Below are positions 30,602 through 37,225 of a stretch of 37,225 nt of DNA, piece by piece. This stretch comes from Actinomycetota bacterium (lineage in GTDB: Bacteria; Actinomycetota; Actinomycetes; Actinomycetales; Microbacteriaceae). The stretch is taken from NCBI GenBank assembly GCA_030840335.1, contig JAUZFR010000108.1, forward strand, positions 1 through 37,225, in the 5' to 3' direction. The position numbers and the translations under genes are program-made. How positions within the stretch are numbered: position 1 is the first letter of the stretch; each line of letters opens with the position of its first letter. The notes beneath the pieces were generated by a model. The model was not told the DNA's origin and made no database searches. It saw nothing but the letters and a program-made list of their open reading frames with translations.

Positions 30602-32081
30602 TAGTTGCCTCCCTGACGCCGTGGTCGACGACATACTCGTCCGCGCGGAAGCTCCGCACCGAACGTCGAAACAGGCCGGCGCGTTGAGGCCAAAGCGTTG
30701 TGTTTCGGCCCGTGGCATCCAGATAGAAGCTCGTGCAGCCGCCGCTGGTCCAGACCGAGCCCTCGAGGTCACTCTGGATGCCGCTGTTGTAATCATCCTG
30801 CGCCGTCGCAAGCGGCTCCAGGCTTCGAGCCCCGGATGATCGCAATAGCTCCAGCGCCTGCAGCACGTAATCAATCTGCGCTTCGATGATGTAGATCATG
30901 CTGTTGTGCCCGAGGGACGTGTTGGGGCCGACGAGCAGGAAGAGGTTCGGGAAACCGGCCACTGTAGTGCCGTGAAGCGCGGACATCCGGTCGGACCACG
31001 CATGCCGCAGCGACTCGTTGTTTCGCCCGTGGATGAGCGCGGCGATCGGCGGATGAGTCGCGTCGAAGCCCGTGCCACAGACAAGCACATCGAATTCCCG
31101 CCTGGCTCCGTCGGCCGTCACGAGCGTGCTGTTGTCGATCCGAACGATCGCATTGGTCACTAGCTCGACGTTCGGCTGCGACAGGGTGGGGTAGAAGTTG
31201 CTTGACACGAGGATGCGCTTGCAGCCGACGCGATAGTTCGGCGTGAGCTGCTGGCGCAGTCGCGGATCGTGCACCTGTGAATTGCGGAACCATGTGGCGA
31301 AAACCTGGAAGAGCCCGCCGACGAACGCGCTGCGGAATCCGATGAACCGCACTTCCGCCATCCGGAATATCCAGCTGCGCGACGCCCGCTGCAGGGCGGG
31401 GTAGCGACGGAAGAGCTGGCGACGGCGTTCGGATGTCGGTCGATCCGCGCGCGGGATGATCCAGGGAGGAGTGCGCTGGAACAGGGTGAGCTGACTCGCG
31501 ACCTGCTGCAACTCAGGCACGAGTTGAATCGACGACGCGCCAGTGCCGATGACCGCGATCCGCTTGCCCTTGAGGCTGACGCTGTGATCCCAGCGCGCGG
31601 AGTGAAAACTCGCACCCGCAAAGCTCTCGAGACCGGGGATACTCGGCCAGACCGGTTCGATGAGCGGCCCGTGACCCGCGACAAGCACATCGGCGGTGAG
31701 CGTTTCGCGGGAGGTCGTGAGGGTCCAGGCGGCCGCGTCGTCGTTCCACTCCGCGCGTTCGAGTTCCCGTTCGAACAGGATGTGCGGCACCACGTCGAAT
31801 TGCCGGGCCGTATCGCGAAGGTAGTTGAGGATCTCGGGCTGCCGTCCGTAGGAATAGGCCCAGTCGGGATTGGGCGCGAACGAGAAAGAGTACAGGTCGC
31901 TGCGGATGTCACAGGCGGCTCCCGGGTACGTGTTGTCGCGCCAGGTCCCCCCAACGTCCCTCGCTCGCTCTAGCACCACGAAGTCGTTCTCGCCGCGACG
32001 CTTCAGCTGAATCGCCATCCCGAGCCCGGCGAAACCCGTACCGACGATCGCCACTCTCACGTGCCTCACCGATTCGACCAC
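30594..32081 (-). CDS. Flavin-containing (Baeyer-Villiger type) monooxygenase
   Basis: The 495-residue protein has two dinucleotide-binding loops: GTGFAGLGMAIQLKRRG for FAD near residue 14, and IGTGASSIQLVPEL for NADPH near 175. Between them is FAGASFHSARWD, which matches the Baeyer-Villiger fingerprint FxGxxxHxxxW(P/D). VGGTWRDNTYPGAACD and YSFSFAPNPDWAYSY are also typical. It should insert an oxygen atom into a ketone, or oxidise an amine or sulfide, using NADPH and O2. Its stop lies inside the isomerase gene (eight-base overlap), although the two functions have no obvious link. A nearly full-length gene for an APC permease lies upstream. Confidence 0.95.
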   Translation of the reverse strand: MVESVRHVRVAIVGTGFAGLGMAIQLKRRGENDFVVLERARDVGGTWRDNTYPGAACDIRSDLYSFSFAPNPDWAYSYGRQPEILNYLRDTARQFDVVPHILFERELERAEWNDDAAAWTLTTSRETLTADVLVAGHGPLIEPVWPSIPGLESFAGASFHSARWDHSVSLKGKRIAVIGTGASSIQLVPELQQVASQLTLFQRTPPWIIPRADRPTSERRRQLFRRYPALQRASRSWIFRMAEVRFIGFRSAFVGGLFQVFATWFRNSQVHDPRLRQQLTPNYRVGCKRILVSSNFYPTLSQPNVELVTNAIVRIDNSTLVTADGARREFDVLVCGTGFDATHPPIAALIHGRNNESLRHAWSDRMSALHGTTVAGFPNLFLLVGPNTSLGHNSMIYIIEAQIDYVLQALELLRSSGARSLEPLATAQDDYNSGIQSDLEGSVWTSGGCTSFYLDATGRNTTLWPQRAGLFRRSVRSFRADEYVVDHGVREATNA

Positions 32082-32129
32082 GGAGCTATTCTCTCCGAAT
32101 CGGGGGCGGTCACGGCGGAAGAGATCACG

Positions 32130-34097
32130 TCAGTTGACGTGGACCGATGGCCGCTTCTTCGCGTTCGGTTCGGTCTCGCGCAACACCTCACGAGTAACGG
32201 GAGCGACTTCGCCCTTGCCGGTGATCAGGAACTTGAACATGTTTTGAAGCGGATTGCCCTCGGTCCACTCGAAGTAGATCTCAGGGACGACTTGCGTTCG
32301 GTTCCGGATTTCGAGAAGCACGGCGGCCACTGTCGCTGGCACGTTTCCGCTGGTCACCTGGAGTACTCGGAAACCGAACTTCATCACGCCACGCACCTCG
32401 AGCGCTTCCTCGAAGTCTGAGGAGTCGCTTGGGAGTACCTCGAGAAAGATGATCGGGGACTTTCTGGGAATGTGGCTGTAGTGACGTTCATCCCTGCTCT
32501 TGTCGCGGTATTCGTCGGCCGTATCGACATCCGGCTCGTGCGAGATGATCCGGATTGCACCATGCTCGCGGGCGTCCTGCATCACGAAGTCGAGAGACTG
32601 CGCGTCGAGACTGACGGAAGTCGCCCGAATCTGAAACGACCGACGCACGCGCGAGAGGATCGAGACAACCAGGATGCCGAGGATGAACAACGCCGCGATC
32701 CGCACGCCGTCGGGGCGCTCGATGATGTTGACGATCGTCGTGTAAATGAAGACCACGGAGATCACCGCGAACGCGATCGTTTGCACGCGCTGCTTCCTGC
32801 GTCGAGCCGACAGCGTCACCGCGACGGCTGCTGAGGTCATCAGCACAAGCACCCCCGTCGCATAGGCGCCACCCTGCTTGTCGACGTTTGCGTCGAAGAC
32901 CCAGGTGACGAGAAAGGCGATGAACGTGAAGACCAGCACGAGAGGACGCCGTGCGCCCGCCCATTGCGGAGCCATCCCGTACCGGGGCAGGTAGCGAGGA
33001 ACGAGGTTGAGCAGTCCGGCCATCGCGCTCGCGCCGGCGAACCACAGGATGGCGATCGTGCTGAAGTCGTACAGGGAACCGAACCACGGTCCCAGCAGGT
33101 CGTGAGCGATGAACGCGAGGGCGCGACCGTTGGCGGCACCGGCGAACTCGGCGGGGGTGATCAGGACGGTCGTGATGATGCTGGAGGCGATAAGGAAGAA
33201 ACTCATGATCGCCGCGGCCGTCGTGAGCAGACGTCGCGCGCCCCGGATGCGGCCCTTCGGCAGATCATCCGTGTCGCCAGGATCGCCCTTGATTGCTGGC
33301 ATGACCGCGACGCCGGTCTCGAATCCGGACATTCCGAGGGCGAGTTTCGGGAAGGCGAGGAGCGCGAACCCCACGGCGAGCAGGATGTTGCCGTGTTGAC
33401 CGAGGATCGCCTGATGACCGACGTTGTTCCAGAATCCGTTCGAGCCCGTGATGGTGGCCGGATTCTCAACGATGTGCGCACCGGCGGCGATCACGATGAT
33501 GAGGTTGAGTGCGAGGTAGACACTGACCAGGCCGACGGCAATGCCAATCGCCTCGCGGAATCCCTTGAGGAACACCACCCCGAGGCCGGCGATCAGAATG
33601 AAAGTGAGTAGCGCATTTTGCCCACGGAGCCACTCCGGCATGAGCGGATTCGCGACGAAATGCTGGGCAGCATCCGCGGCCGACAGCGTGATCGTGATCA
33701 TGAAATCGGTCACCGCGAACCCCAGCAGCACCAGCACGAACAGCTTGCCCGCCCACCACGGCAAGAGCCGTTCGAGCATGGCGATTGAGCCAGAACCCCG
33801 GAAGCTCTCCTGTGCGACGCGCCGGTAGACCGGCAGCGCTCCGAACAGTGTCAGCGCTACGAGCACGATCGTCGCGAGTGGCGAGAGGAACTGCGCCGCG
33901 AGAAACGCGATGGCGGGCGCGTAGCCGAGGGACGAAAAGTAGTCGACGCCCGTCAGGCACATCACCTTCCACCACGGATCGGGCTTGTCGATGACCTTTG
34001 CGTGTGGTCCGGTCGACGGGTTTTCGGGGGTGGAGAGGTCGCGCAACATCCACGATCGGAGCGATCCGAGACTGGCCCTGGTGTCTGTCACCTCCAC
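32130..34097 (-). CDS. APC superfamily permease (amino acid/polyamine or KimA-like)
   Basis: The 655-residue protein has about 12 membrane helices between residues 45 and 480, beginning [20 protein letters not shown], with [19 protein letters not shown] and [19 protein letters not shown] cytosolic tail of about 170 residues follows, ending in a charged segment rich in Glu, Lys and Pro. The helix pattern is APC type. Actinobacterial homologs are annotated as amino acid transporters, and the YF-SLGYAP start also occurs in KimA-type potassium importers, so the substrate is uncertain. No c-di-AMP riboswitch is visible upstream. Confidence 0.88.
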   Translation of the reverse strand: MEVTDTRASLGSLRSWMLRDLSTPENPSTGPHAKVIDKPDPWWKVMCLTGVDYFSSLGYAPAIAFLAAQFLSPLATIVLVALTLFGALPVYRRVAQESFRGSGSIAMLERLLPWWAGKLFVLVLLGFAVTDFMITITLSAADAAQHFVANPLMPEWLRGQNALLTFILIAGLGVVFLKGFREAIGIAVGLVSVYLALNLIIVIAAGAHIVENPATITGSNGFWNNVGHQAILGQHGNILLAVGFALLAFPKLALGMSGFETGVAVMPAIKGDPGDTDDLPKGRIRGARRLLTTAAAIMSFFLIASSIITTVLITPAEFAGAANGRALAFIAHDLLGPWFGSLYDFSTIAILWFAGASAMAGLLNLVPRYLPRYGMAPQWAGARRPLVLVFTFIAFLVTWVFDANVDKQGGAYATGVLVLMTSAAVAVTLSARRRKQRVQTIAFAVISVVFIYTTIVNIIERPDGVRIAALFILGILVVSILSRVRRSFQIRATSVSLDAQSLDFVMQDAREHGAIRIISHEPDVDTADEYRDKSRDERHYSHIPRKSPIIFLEVLPSDSSDFEEALEVRGVMKFGFRVLQVTSGNVPATVAAVLLEIRNRTQVVPEIYFEWTEGNPLQNMFKFLITGKGEVAPVTREVLRETEPNAKKRPSVHVN

Positions 34098-34165
34098 AGG
34101 CTACGGCAGAGTGTTCCGCTCCCCCGCGCGGGCCGTAAGGATTCCGTTAGGATTCGACGCGGGTT

Positions 34166-35356
34166 TCAGAGGTGTGATTTCAGCTCGAGCACCCGGCGGG
34201 CGGCGGTATCGACCAGGGCGGCGAAGTTCGAATCCGCCTTAGCCCTTGCCACGACCGCGTCGACCATGCGGGCCGCTACATCCGGAAATCTGGAGACGAG
34301 CACGATGTCGACGCCGGCCTCAATCGCCATGATCGCGCGCTGGGCCGGTGTCCAGCTCAGCACCTGGGTGGCACCGGAGAGATCGTCGCTCATGATTACT
34401 CCCGTGAAGCCCAGTTGGATGCGAAGCAGCTGCGTGACGACCCGCGACGAGAAGACCGCGGGGGCATTCGGGTCAATTCGCGCGTACTTCGCCGACGACA
34501 CCATGATGCAGTTGGCCCCGTCCGCGATTTCCGCGCGATAGATCGCGACGTTCGCCCCGTTCGTTCCCGTCACGGTGTCGGTCACCCCCCTCGTCGTATC
34601 GGTATTTGCGCTGACGAAGCCCAGACCCGGGAAGTGCTTGATCGCAGTGAGCACACGCGCGCTGGTCATGCCTGCCCGGAATGCGTTGGCGTGCGCGACG
34701 ATCGTTGGAGCGGTGAACCCGAACTCCCGCTGAAAGACTCCGATGGGTGGATTCTTCGCCGCTTCGACCGGCGATGCCACCAGATCGACGACCGGTGCGA
34801 GATCCATATTCACTCCGGCGGATTCGAGTTGGGTCGCCCAGGTGCGAGCCGCAGTCCTGAGGACTCCCGTGCTCATTCGCCCCTGCGCGAGACCGGACGG
34901 GATAGTCGAGAATCCGGGGCCACGGAGCACCTGCACCTGCCCGCCTTCCTGGTCGGTCGAAACCAGCAGCGGCACCCCGCCCGTCGACTTGGAGTTCACG
35001 AGCGCGCGGAAACGTGCGACGACCGCTGCAGTCGCTTTCACGCCTGCGGAGGAGCGCCCGGACAGGAAGATGTTTCCGACGTGTCGATCTCTGACGGCCT
35101 GACGGGTTTCTCGCTGTGCCGCTGCGGCGGTAGTTCCCATCATGAAGAGCTGGCCGACGCGCTGCTCGAGAGTGAGACCCGCCAGCGGATCCTGGGTGGG
35201 TGTCGCGGACGGCGTGGCCGAGCGACCGGGCGACGACGTCGTCGACGGCGATGGCGAAATCACGGGCGGCGTGGATGAGCATCCGGAGATCACGACGGCG
35301 CAGGCGGCGAGCGCGACGGCGATGGCCAAACGAAACCGCGGTCGGTTCGTCGCCAT
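34166..35356 (-). CDS. GH3 beta-N-acetylhexosaminidase-like lipoprotein
   Basis: ATG 35356 gives 396 residues, with AAGG six bases upstream; ATG 35386 is an alternative, and a 703-residue frame running further upstream is rejected. The N-terminus is a lipoprotein signal (LAIAVALAACAVVISGC) followed by a Ser/Pro/Thr-rich linker. The GH3 domain has LTLEQRVGQLFMMGT, STDQEGGQVQVLRG, LAPVVDLVASP, KHFPGLGFVSANTDTT and the nucleophile block GVIMSDDLSG. NagZ enzymes cut GlcNAc from muropeptides and normally have a DSH motif after KHFPG; here it reads NTDTT without His. Extracytoplasmic location suggests cell wall recycling. Confidence 0.9.
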   Translation of the reverse strand: MATNRPRFRLAIAVALAACAVVISGCSSTPPVISPSPSTTSSPGRSATPSATPTQDPLAGLTLEQRVGQLFMMGTTAAAAQRETRQAVRDRHVGNIFLSGRSSAGVKATAAVVARFRALVNSKSTGGVPLLVSTDQEGGQVQVLRGPGFSTIPSGLAQGRMSTGVLRTAARTWATQLESAGVNMDLAPVVDLVASPVEAAKNPPIGVFQREFGFTAPTIVAHANAFRAGMTSARVLTAIKHFPGLGFVSANTDTTRGVTDTVTGTNGANVAIYRAEIADGANCIMVSSAKYARIDPNAPAVFSSRVVTQLLRIQLGFTGVIMSDDLSGATQVLSWTPAQRAIMAIEAGVDIVLVSRFPDVAARMVDAVVARAKADSNFAALVDTAARRVLELKSHL

Positions 35357-35464
35357 CGAAGCCTTGTCTGCGTGTAAGTCCCGCATCGGGCCAATGATAC
35401 GACGACGACAAAGCGACCCATAGTGACGGCGAGTGGCTAGGCTGAAAATCCGAAGGAGTCGACC

Positions 35465-35671
35465 ATGGCCGCGAAACAAAAGCCGAACAAGTTCATCCTC
35501 ATCCCCTTCCTGATCCTCCACGTCATTGCGCTGATACTGACGTGGCGAGACCTGCAGGATCGGCCCGCCGAGCTGGTACGAGGCAACAAGGTTTTCTGGC
35601 GCGTGGCCAGCGGACTCAACACGCTGGGTTCTGTCGGATACTGGCTGATTGGCCGACGCCCGATCGACTGA
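35465..35671 (+). CDS. Small membrane protein (68 residues)
   Basis: ATG 35465 has AAGGAG six bases upstream. The protein has a basic start (AAKQKPNK), a hydrophobic helix (FILIPFLILHVIALILTW, about 9-27), a polar stretch and a second short hydrophobic segment (LNTLGSVGYWLIG) before RRPID. It looks like a small protein in actinobacterial genomes of unknown function. The next gene begins 29 bases after its stop and may be in the same transcript. Confidence 0.88.
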   Translation: MAAKQKPNKFILIPFLILHVIALILTWRDLQDRPAELVRGNKVFWRVASGLNTLGSVGYWLIGRRPID

Positions 35672-35699
35672 CGAGCGGACCGATCTAGGCTTGCGAACC

Positions 35700-36737
35700 A
35701 TGGCAGGCGATCCGCTGGAGCTCCACCGCGCTCTCACCGATAGCGCCCTGCTGCACGACGTCGCGGCGCAGTCAGAGACCGTCGGTCTCTCCGGCCTGCT
35801 GACCGATCGCGGGCATCGTGCGCGGCGGGTCAGGGTGCCGGGTTCGGCGGTTGCGGAGGGGTTCCGCTGGAGACTCGCCGATTTCTGGTCATCGACCTGG
35901 TGGCCGCAGGGAGTCGCCGTTGGCGACCACGACGGAGTGCCGCTCGCTATGGCCAGCTGGTACGCGAAGCCGAGGCGCGGCCGCGAAATGGGTGCTCGGA
36001 TCAGCGTCGTCGACCTGCGGGAGCCGCAGCGCCCGACATACCACCACGTGTTGCTCGTGTCGCCGCGACGCGAAGGGCACGACATCGCCTTCGACCCGGT
36101 GCGGGTGCATGCAGGCGGAATCGTCTGGGCGGGCGATCGACTATTCGTGGCGGCGACCTTTGGAGGCATCCGCGAGTTCCGGCTCAGCGACATCCTTCGC
36201 CCGTTGCCCCGCGCGAGAGGCACCTTCGGATACCGCCACGTGCTGCCGGAGCGCGCTCGGTTCGTCCCGCCGCACATCCGGGCTCCCGAACGGATGCGCT
36301 ACTCGTTCATTTCCCACGAAACCGGCGGCGACGTTGCGGCCACCGAGCACGAGCTTCGCCTGGTCACCGGCGAATACGGCGCACACGACCACCATCGGCT
36401 GGCCCGGCTGCGCGTGTCCGACAACCGCTCGATCATCGACACGTCGCACATTCCCGGAATCCCGCAGATGCAGGGCGCCGTGTTGCACGATGGCACGTGG
36501 TTCGTCTCGGCAAGTCGCGGTGACAAGCGGGCAGGCGACCTCTGGGTCGGCACGCCCGGCAACATGACCAGGCACGCCGGCGTGCTACCGGCGGGACCGG
36601 AGGATCTCGCCGTGTGGCCTGAACGCGGTCAGCTGTGGTCGCTCAGCGAATATCCGGGGAGGCGATGGATGTTTGCGCTCGACCTCGAGCGCTGGGCGGG
36701 CGCGGGGTTCTCGGGAGACAACCAGTTCTCGCGTTGA
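35700..36737 (+). CDS. Hypothetical protein with predicted beta-rich fold
   Basis: ATG 35700 gives 345 residues. There is no signal peptide. The sequence is rich in short beta-type stretches such as GGIVWAGDRLFVAATFGGIREF, MQGAVLHDGTWFVSASRG and EDLAVWPERGQLWSLSEYPGRRWMFALDL, which suggests a propeller-like fold; similar secreted or cytosolic actinobacterial proteins are annotated as hypothetical. A Trp-rich block (WRLADFWSSTWWPQGVAVG) stands out near residue 60. I do not recognise a defined family or activity. It follows the small membrane protein gene in the same direction. Confidence 0.8.
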   Translation: MAGDPLELHRALTDSALLHDVAAQSETVGLSGLLTDRGHRARRVRVPGSAVAEGFRWRLADFWSSTWWPQGVAVGDHDGVPLAMASWYAKPRRGREMGARISVVDLREPQRPTYHHVLLVSPRREGHDIAFDPVRVHAGGIVWAGDRLFVAATFGGIREFRLSDILRPLPRARGTFGYRHVLPERARFVPPHIRAPERMRYSFISHETGGDVAATEHELRLVTGEYGAHDHHRLARLRVSDNRSIIDTSHIPGIPQMQGAVLHDGTWFVSASRGDKRAGDLWVGTPGNMTRHAGVLPAGPEDLAVWPERGQLWSLSEYPGRRWMFALDLERWAGAGFSGDNQFSR

Positions 36738-36763
36738 TGTGCGGGTCGATCCTCCCGGTTGTC

Positions 36764-37054
36764 TTACTCCACGCCCTCGACCATGACGAATTCACCGAAG
36801 CCGGCAGACTCGCGGAGGGCGCGCGCTGTCTGGTACTCCGGGGATCGGAAACAGGCGACAGCAGCCTCGAACGATGGGAATTCCCAGATGACATTCCTGC
36901 CACGAGCTGTGCCTTCCACGGCCTCGAATCGACCACCCCTGGCGAGCGCCACGCCCTCGTATTTCTCATACGCGCCAGCGCTCGCCGACACGTACTTCGC
37001 GTACTGCTCGGGATCGCTGACATCTACCCGCGCGATCCAGTAGCCCTTTGCCAT
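36764..37054 (-). CDS. DUF1330 family protein
   Basis: The 96-residue protein begins KGYWIARVDVSDPEQYAKYVSA and has ARGGRFEAVEGTARGRNVIWEFPSFEAAVACFRSPEYQTA, the DUF1330 signature (split here). It is a ferredoxin-like, dimeric alpha-beta barrel fold of the antibiotic-monooxygenase-like group. Function is not known. AAGGAG lies just before the start, inside the end of the upstream dehydrogenase gene, whose stop is two bases away, so the two are translationally coupled. Confidence 0.93.
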   Translation of the reverse strand: MAKGYWIARVDVSDPEQYAKYVSASAGAYEKYEGVALARGGRFEAVEGTARGRNVIWEFPSFEAAVACFRSPEYQTARALRESAGFGEFVMVEGVE

Positions 37055-37056
37055 GA

Positions 37057-37224
37057 TTAGTCTCCTTGTTCGTTGGTATCCGTGTGGAGCGATTTGCCCC
37101 GCGACGGCTCGTTCACGCGACGTCCGTTCAGCAGCTCGAGCGACTTGATGAGCGCCGAGTGGTCCAGATCACCACCGCCGTGCGCGACAAGCGACACGAG
37201 GAGTTGCTGTGCCGACGAGGTACC
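37057..37224 (-). CDS. 3-Hydroxyisobutyrate dehydrogenase-like NAD(P)-binding protein, C-terminal part
   Basis: The window edge cuts the gene; the last 55 residues are visible. They read SAQQLLVSLVAHGGGDLDHSALIKSLELLNGR, the helical C-terminal domain of the beta-hydroxyacid dehydrogenase family, then a polar tail. The end is TAA at 37057. It lies upstream of the DUF1330 gene in the same operon. The substrate cannot be told from this part. Confidence 0.75.
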   Translation of the reverse strand, partial: GTSSAQQLLVSLVAHGGGDLDHSALIKSLELLNGRRVNEPSRGKSLHTDTNEQGD

Positions 37225-37225
37225 G

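Noticed and set aside
34098-34165. c-di-AMP (ydaO) riboswitch before the APC permease
   Set aside because: The gap is only 68 bases and shows none of the expected structure.
35357-36277. N-terminal extension of the GH3 gene to a 703-residue protein
   Set aside because: The lipoprotein signal starts at 35356 or 35386, and the extension would run through two plus-strand genes.

Overview
The window is high-GC actinobacterial chromosome. Ribosomal protein, secE/nusG, murB and HadA/HadB-like genes, RibD-C-type reductases, DUF3105/DUF305 proteins, PspC-type signalling proteins and the general codon use all fit an actinomycete, most likely a member of Microbacteriaceae or a close relative. That placement is inferred from gene content and family knowledge, not from a search. 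There is no rRNA, no insertion sequence, no CRISPR array and no recognisable prophage. The one RNA gene is tRNA-Trp.

Layout. 1-2.1 kb: the end of a pyrimidine/dihydrofolate reductase-like gene, then an overlapping DUF3105/DUF305 pair of membrane-anchored proteins. 2.2-5.4 kb (minus strand): an exporter-type ABC half-transporter and an orphan sugar-type solute-binding lipoprotein. 5.7-7.1 kb: rplJ-rplL with a structured L10-type leader, a promoter and a strong terminator. 7.1-13 kb: a sugar-nucleotide or uronate-type dehydrogenase behind a LacI-type operator, an OmpR-type two-component system with a phased repeat box at its promoter, a lone YqaJ-type nuclease gene, three membrane or acetyltransferase genes. 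13-15.8 kb: tRNA-Trp-secE-nusG-rplK-rplA reading leftward. 16-19.1 kb: a secreted choice-of-anchor-G surface protein and an AbiEi/DUF559-like gene framed by two copies of a hairpin repeat. 19.1-24.6 kb: a LiaFSR-like envelope stress module (LuxR-type regulator, PspC histidine kinase, divergent PspC/LiaF-like protein) followed by a two-gene ABC exporter. 24.7-28.5 kb: HadA-HadB-MurB on the minus strand, a PLP sulfur amino acid lyase and its divergent Lrp/AsnC regulator. 28.6-37.2 kb: a 27-codon gene with its own promoter, operator and terminator, then small conserved genes, a class I phosphomannose isomerase overlapped by a Baeyer-Villiger-type monooxygenase, an APC permease, a GH3 lipoprotein and hypothetical genes, ending in a truncated hydroxyisobutyrate dehydrogenase-like gene.

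The two strongest leads are non-standard. First, positions 28640-28817 hold a complete, compact transcription unit: a perfect 22-bp palindrome covering a -35 box and spacer, a TATATA -10 box, a structured 5' leader, a strong ribosome binding site and a peptide of 27 residues ending in a CxxC motif, closed by a bidirectional terminator. I do not recognise the peptide. Second, the intergenic regions carry several hairpin elements: a GGGCGGAG family whose two copies have swapped right arms, a GAGTCCGG family flanking one nuclease-like gene, and a lone near-perfect 26-bp stem at the rplJ promoter. The heptamer GCATCCG also looks several-fold over-represented throughout.
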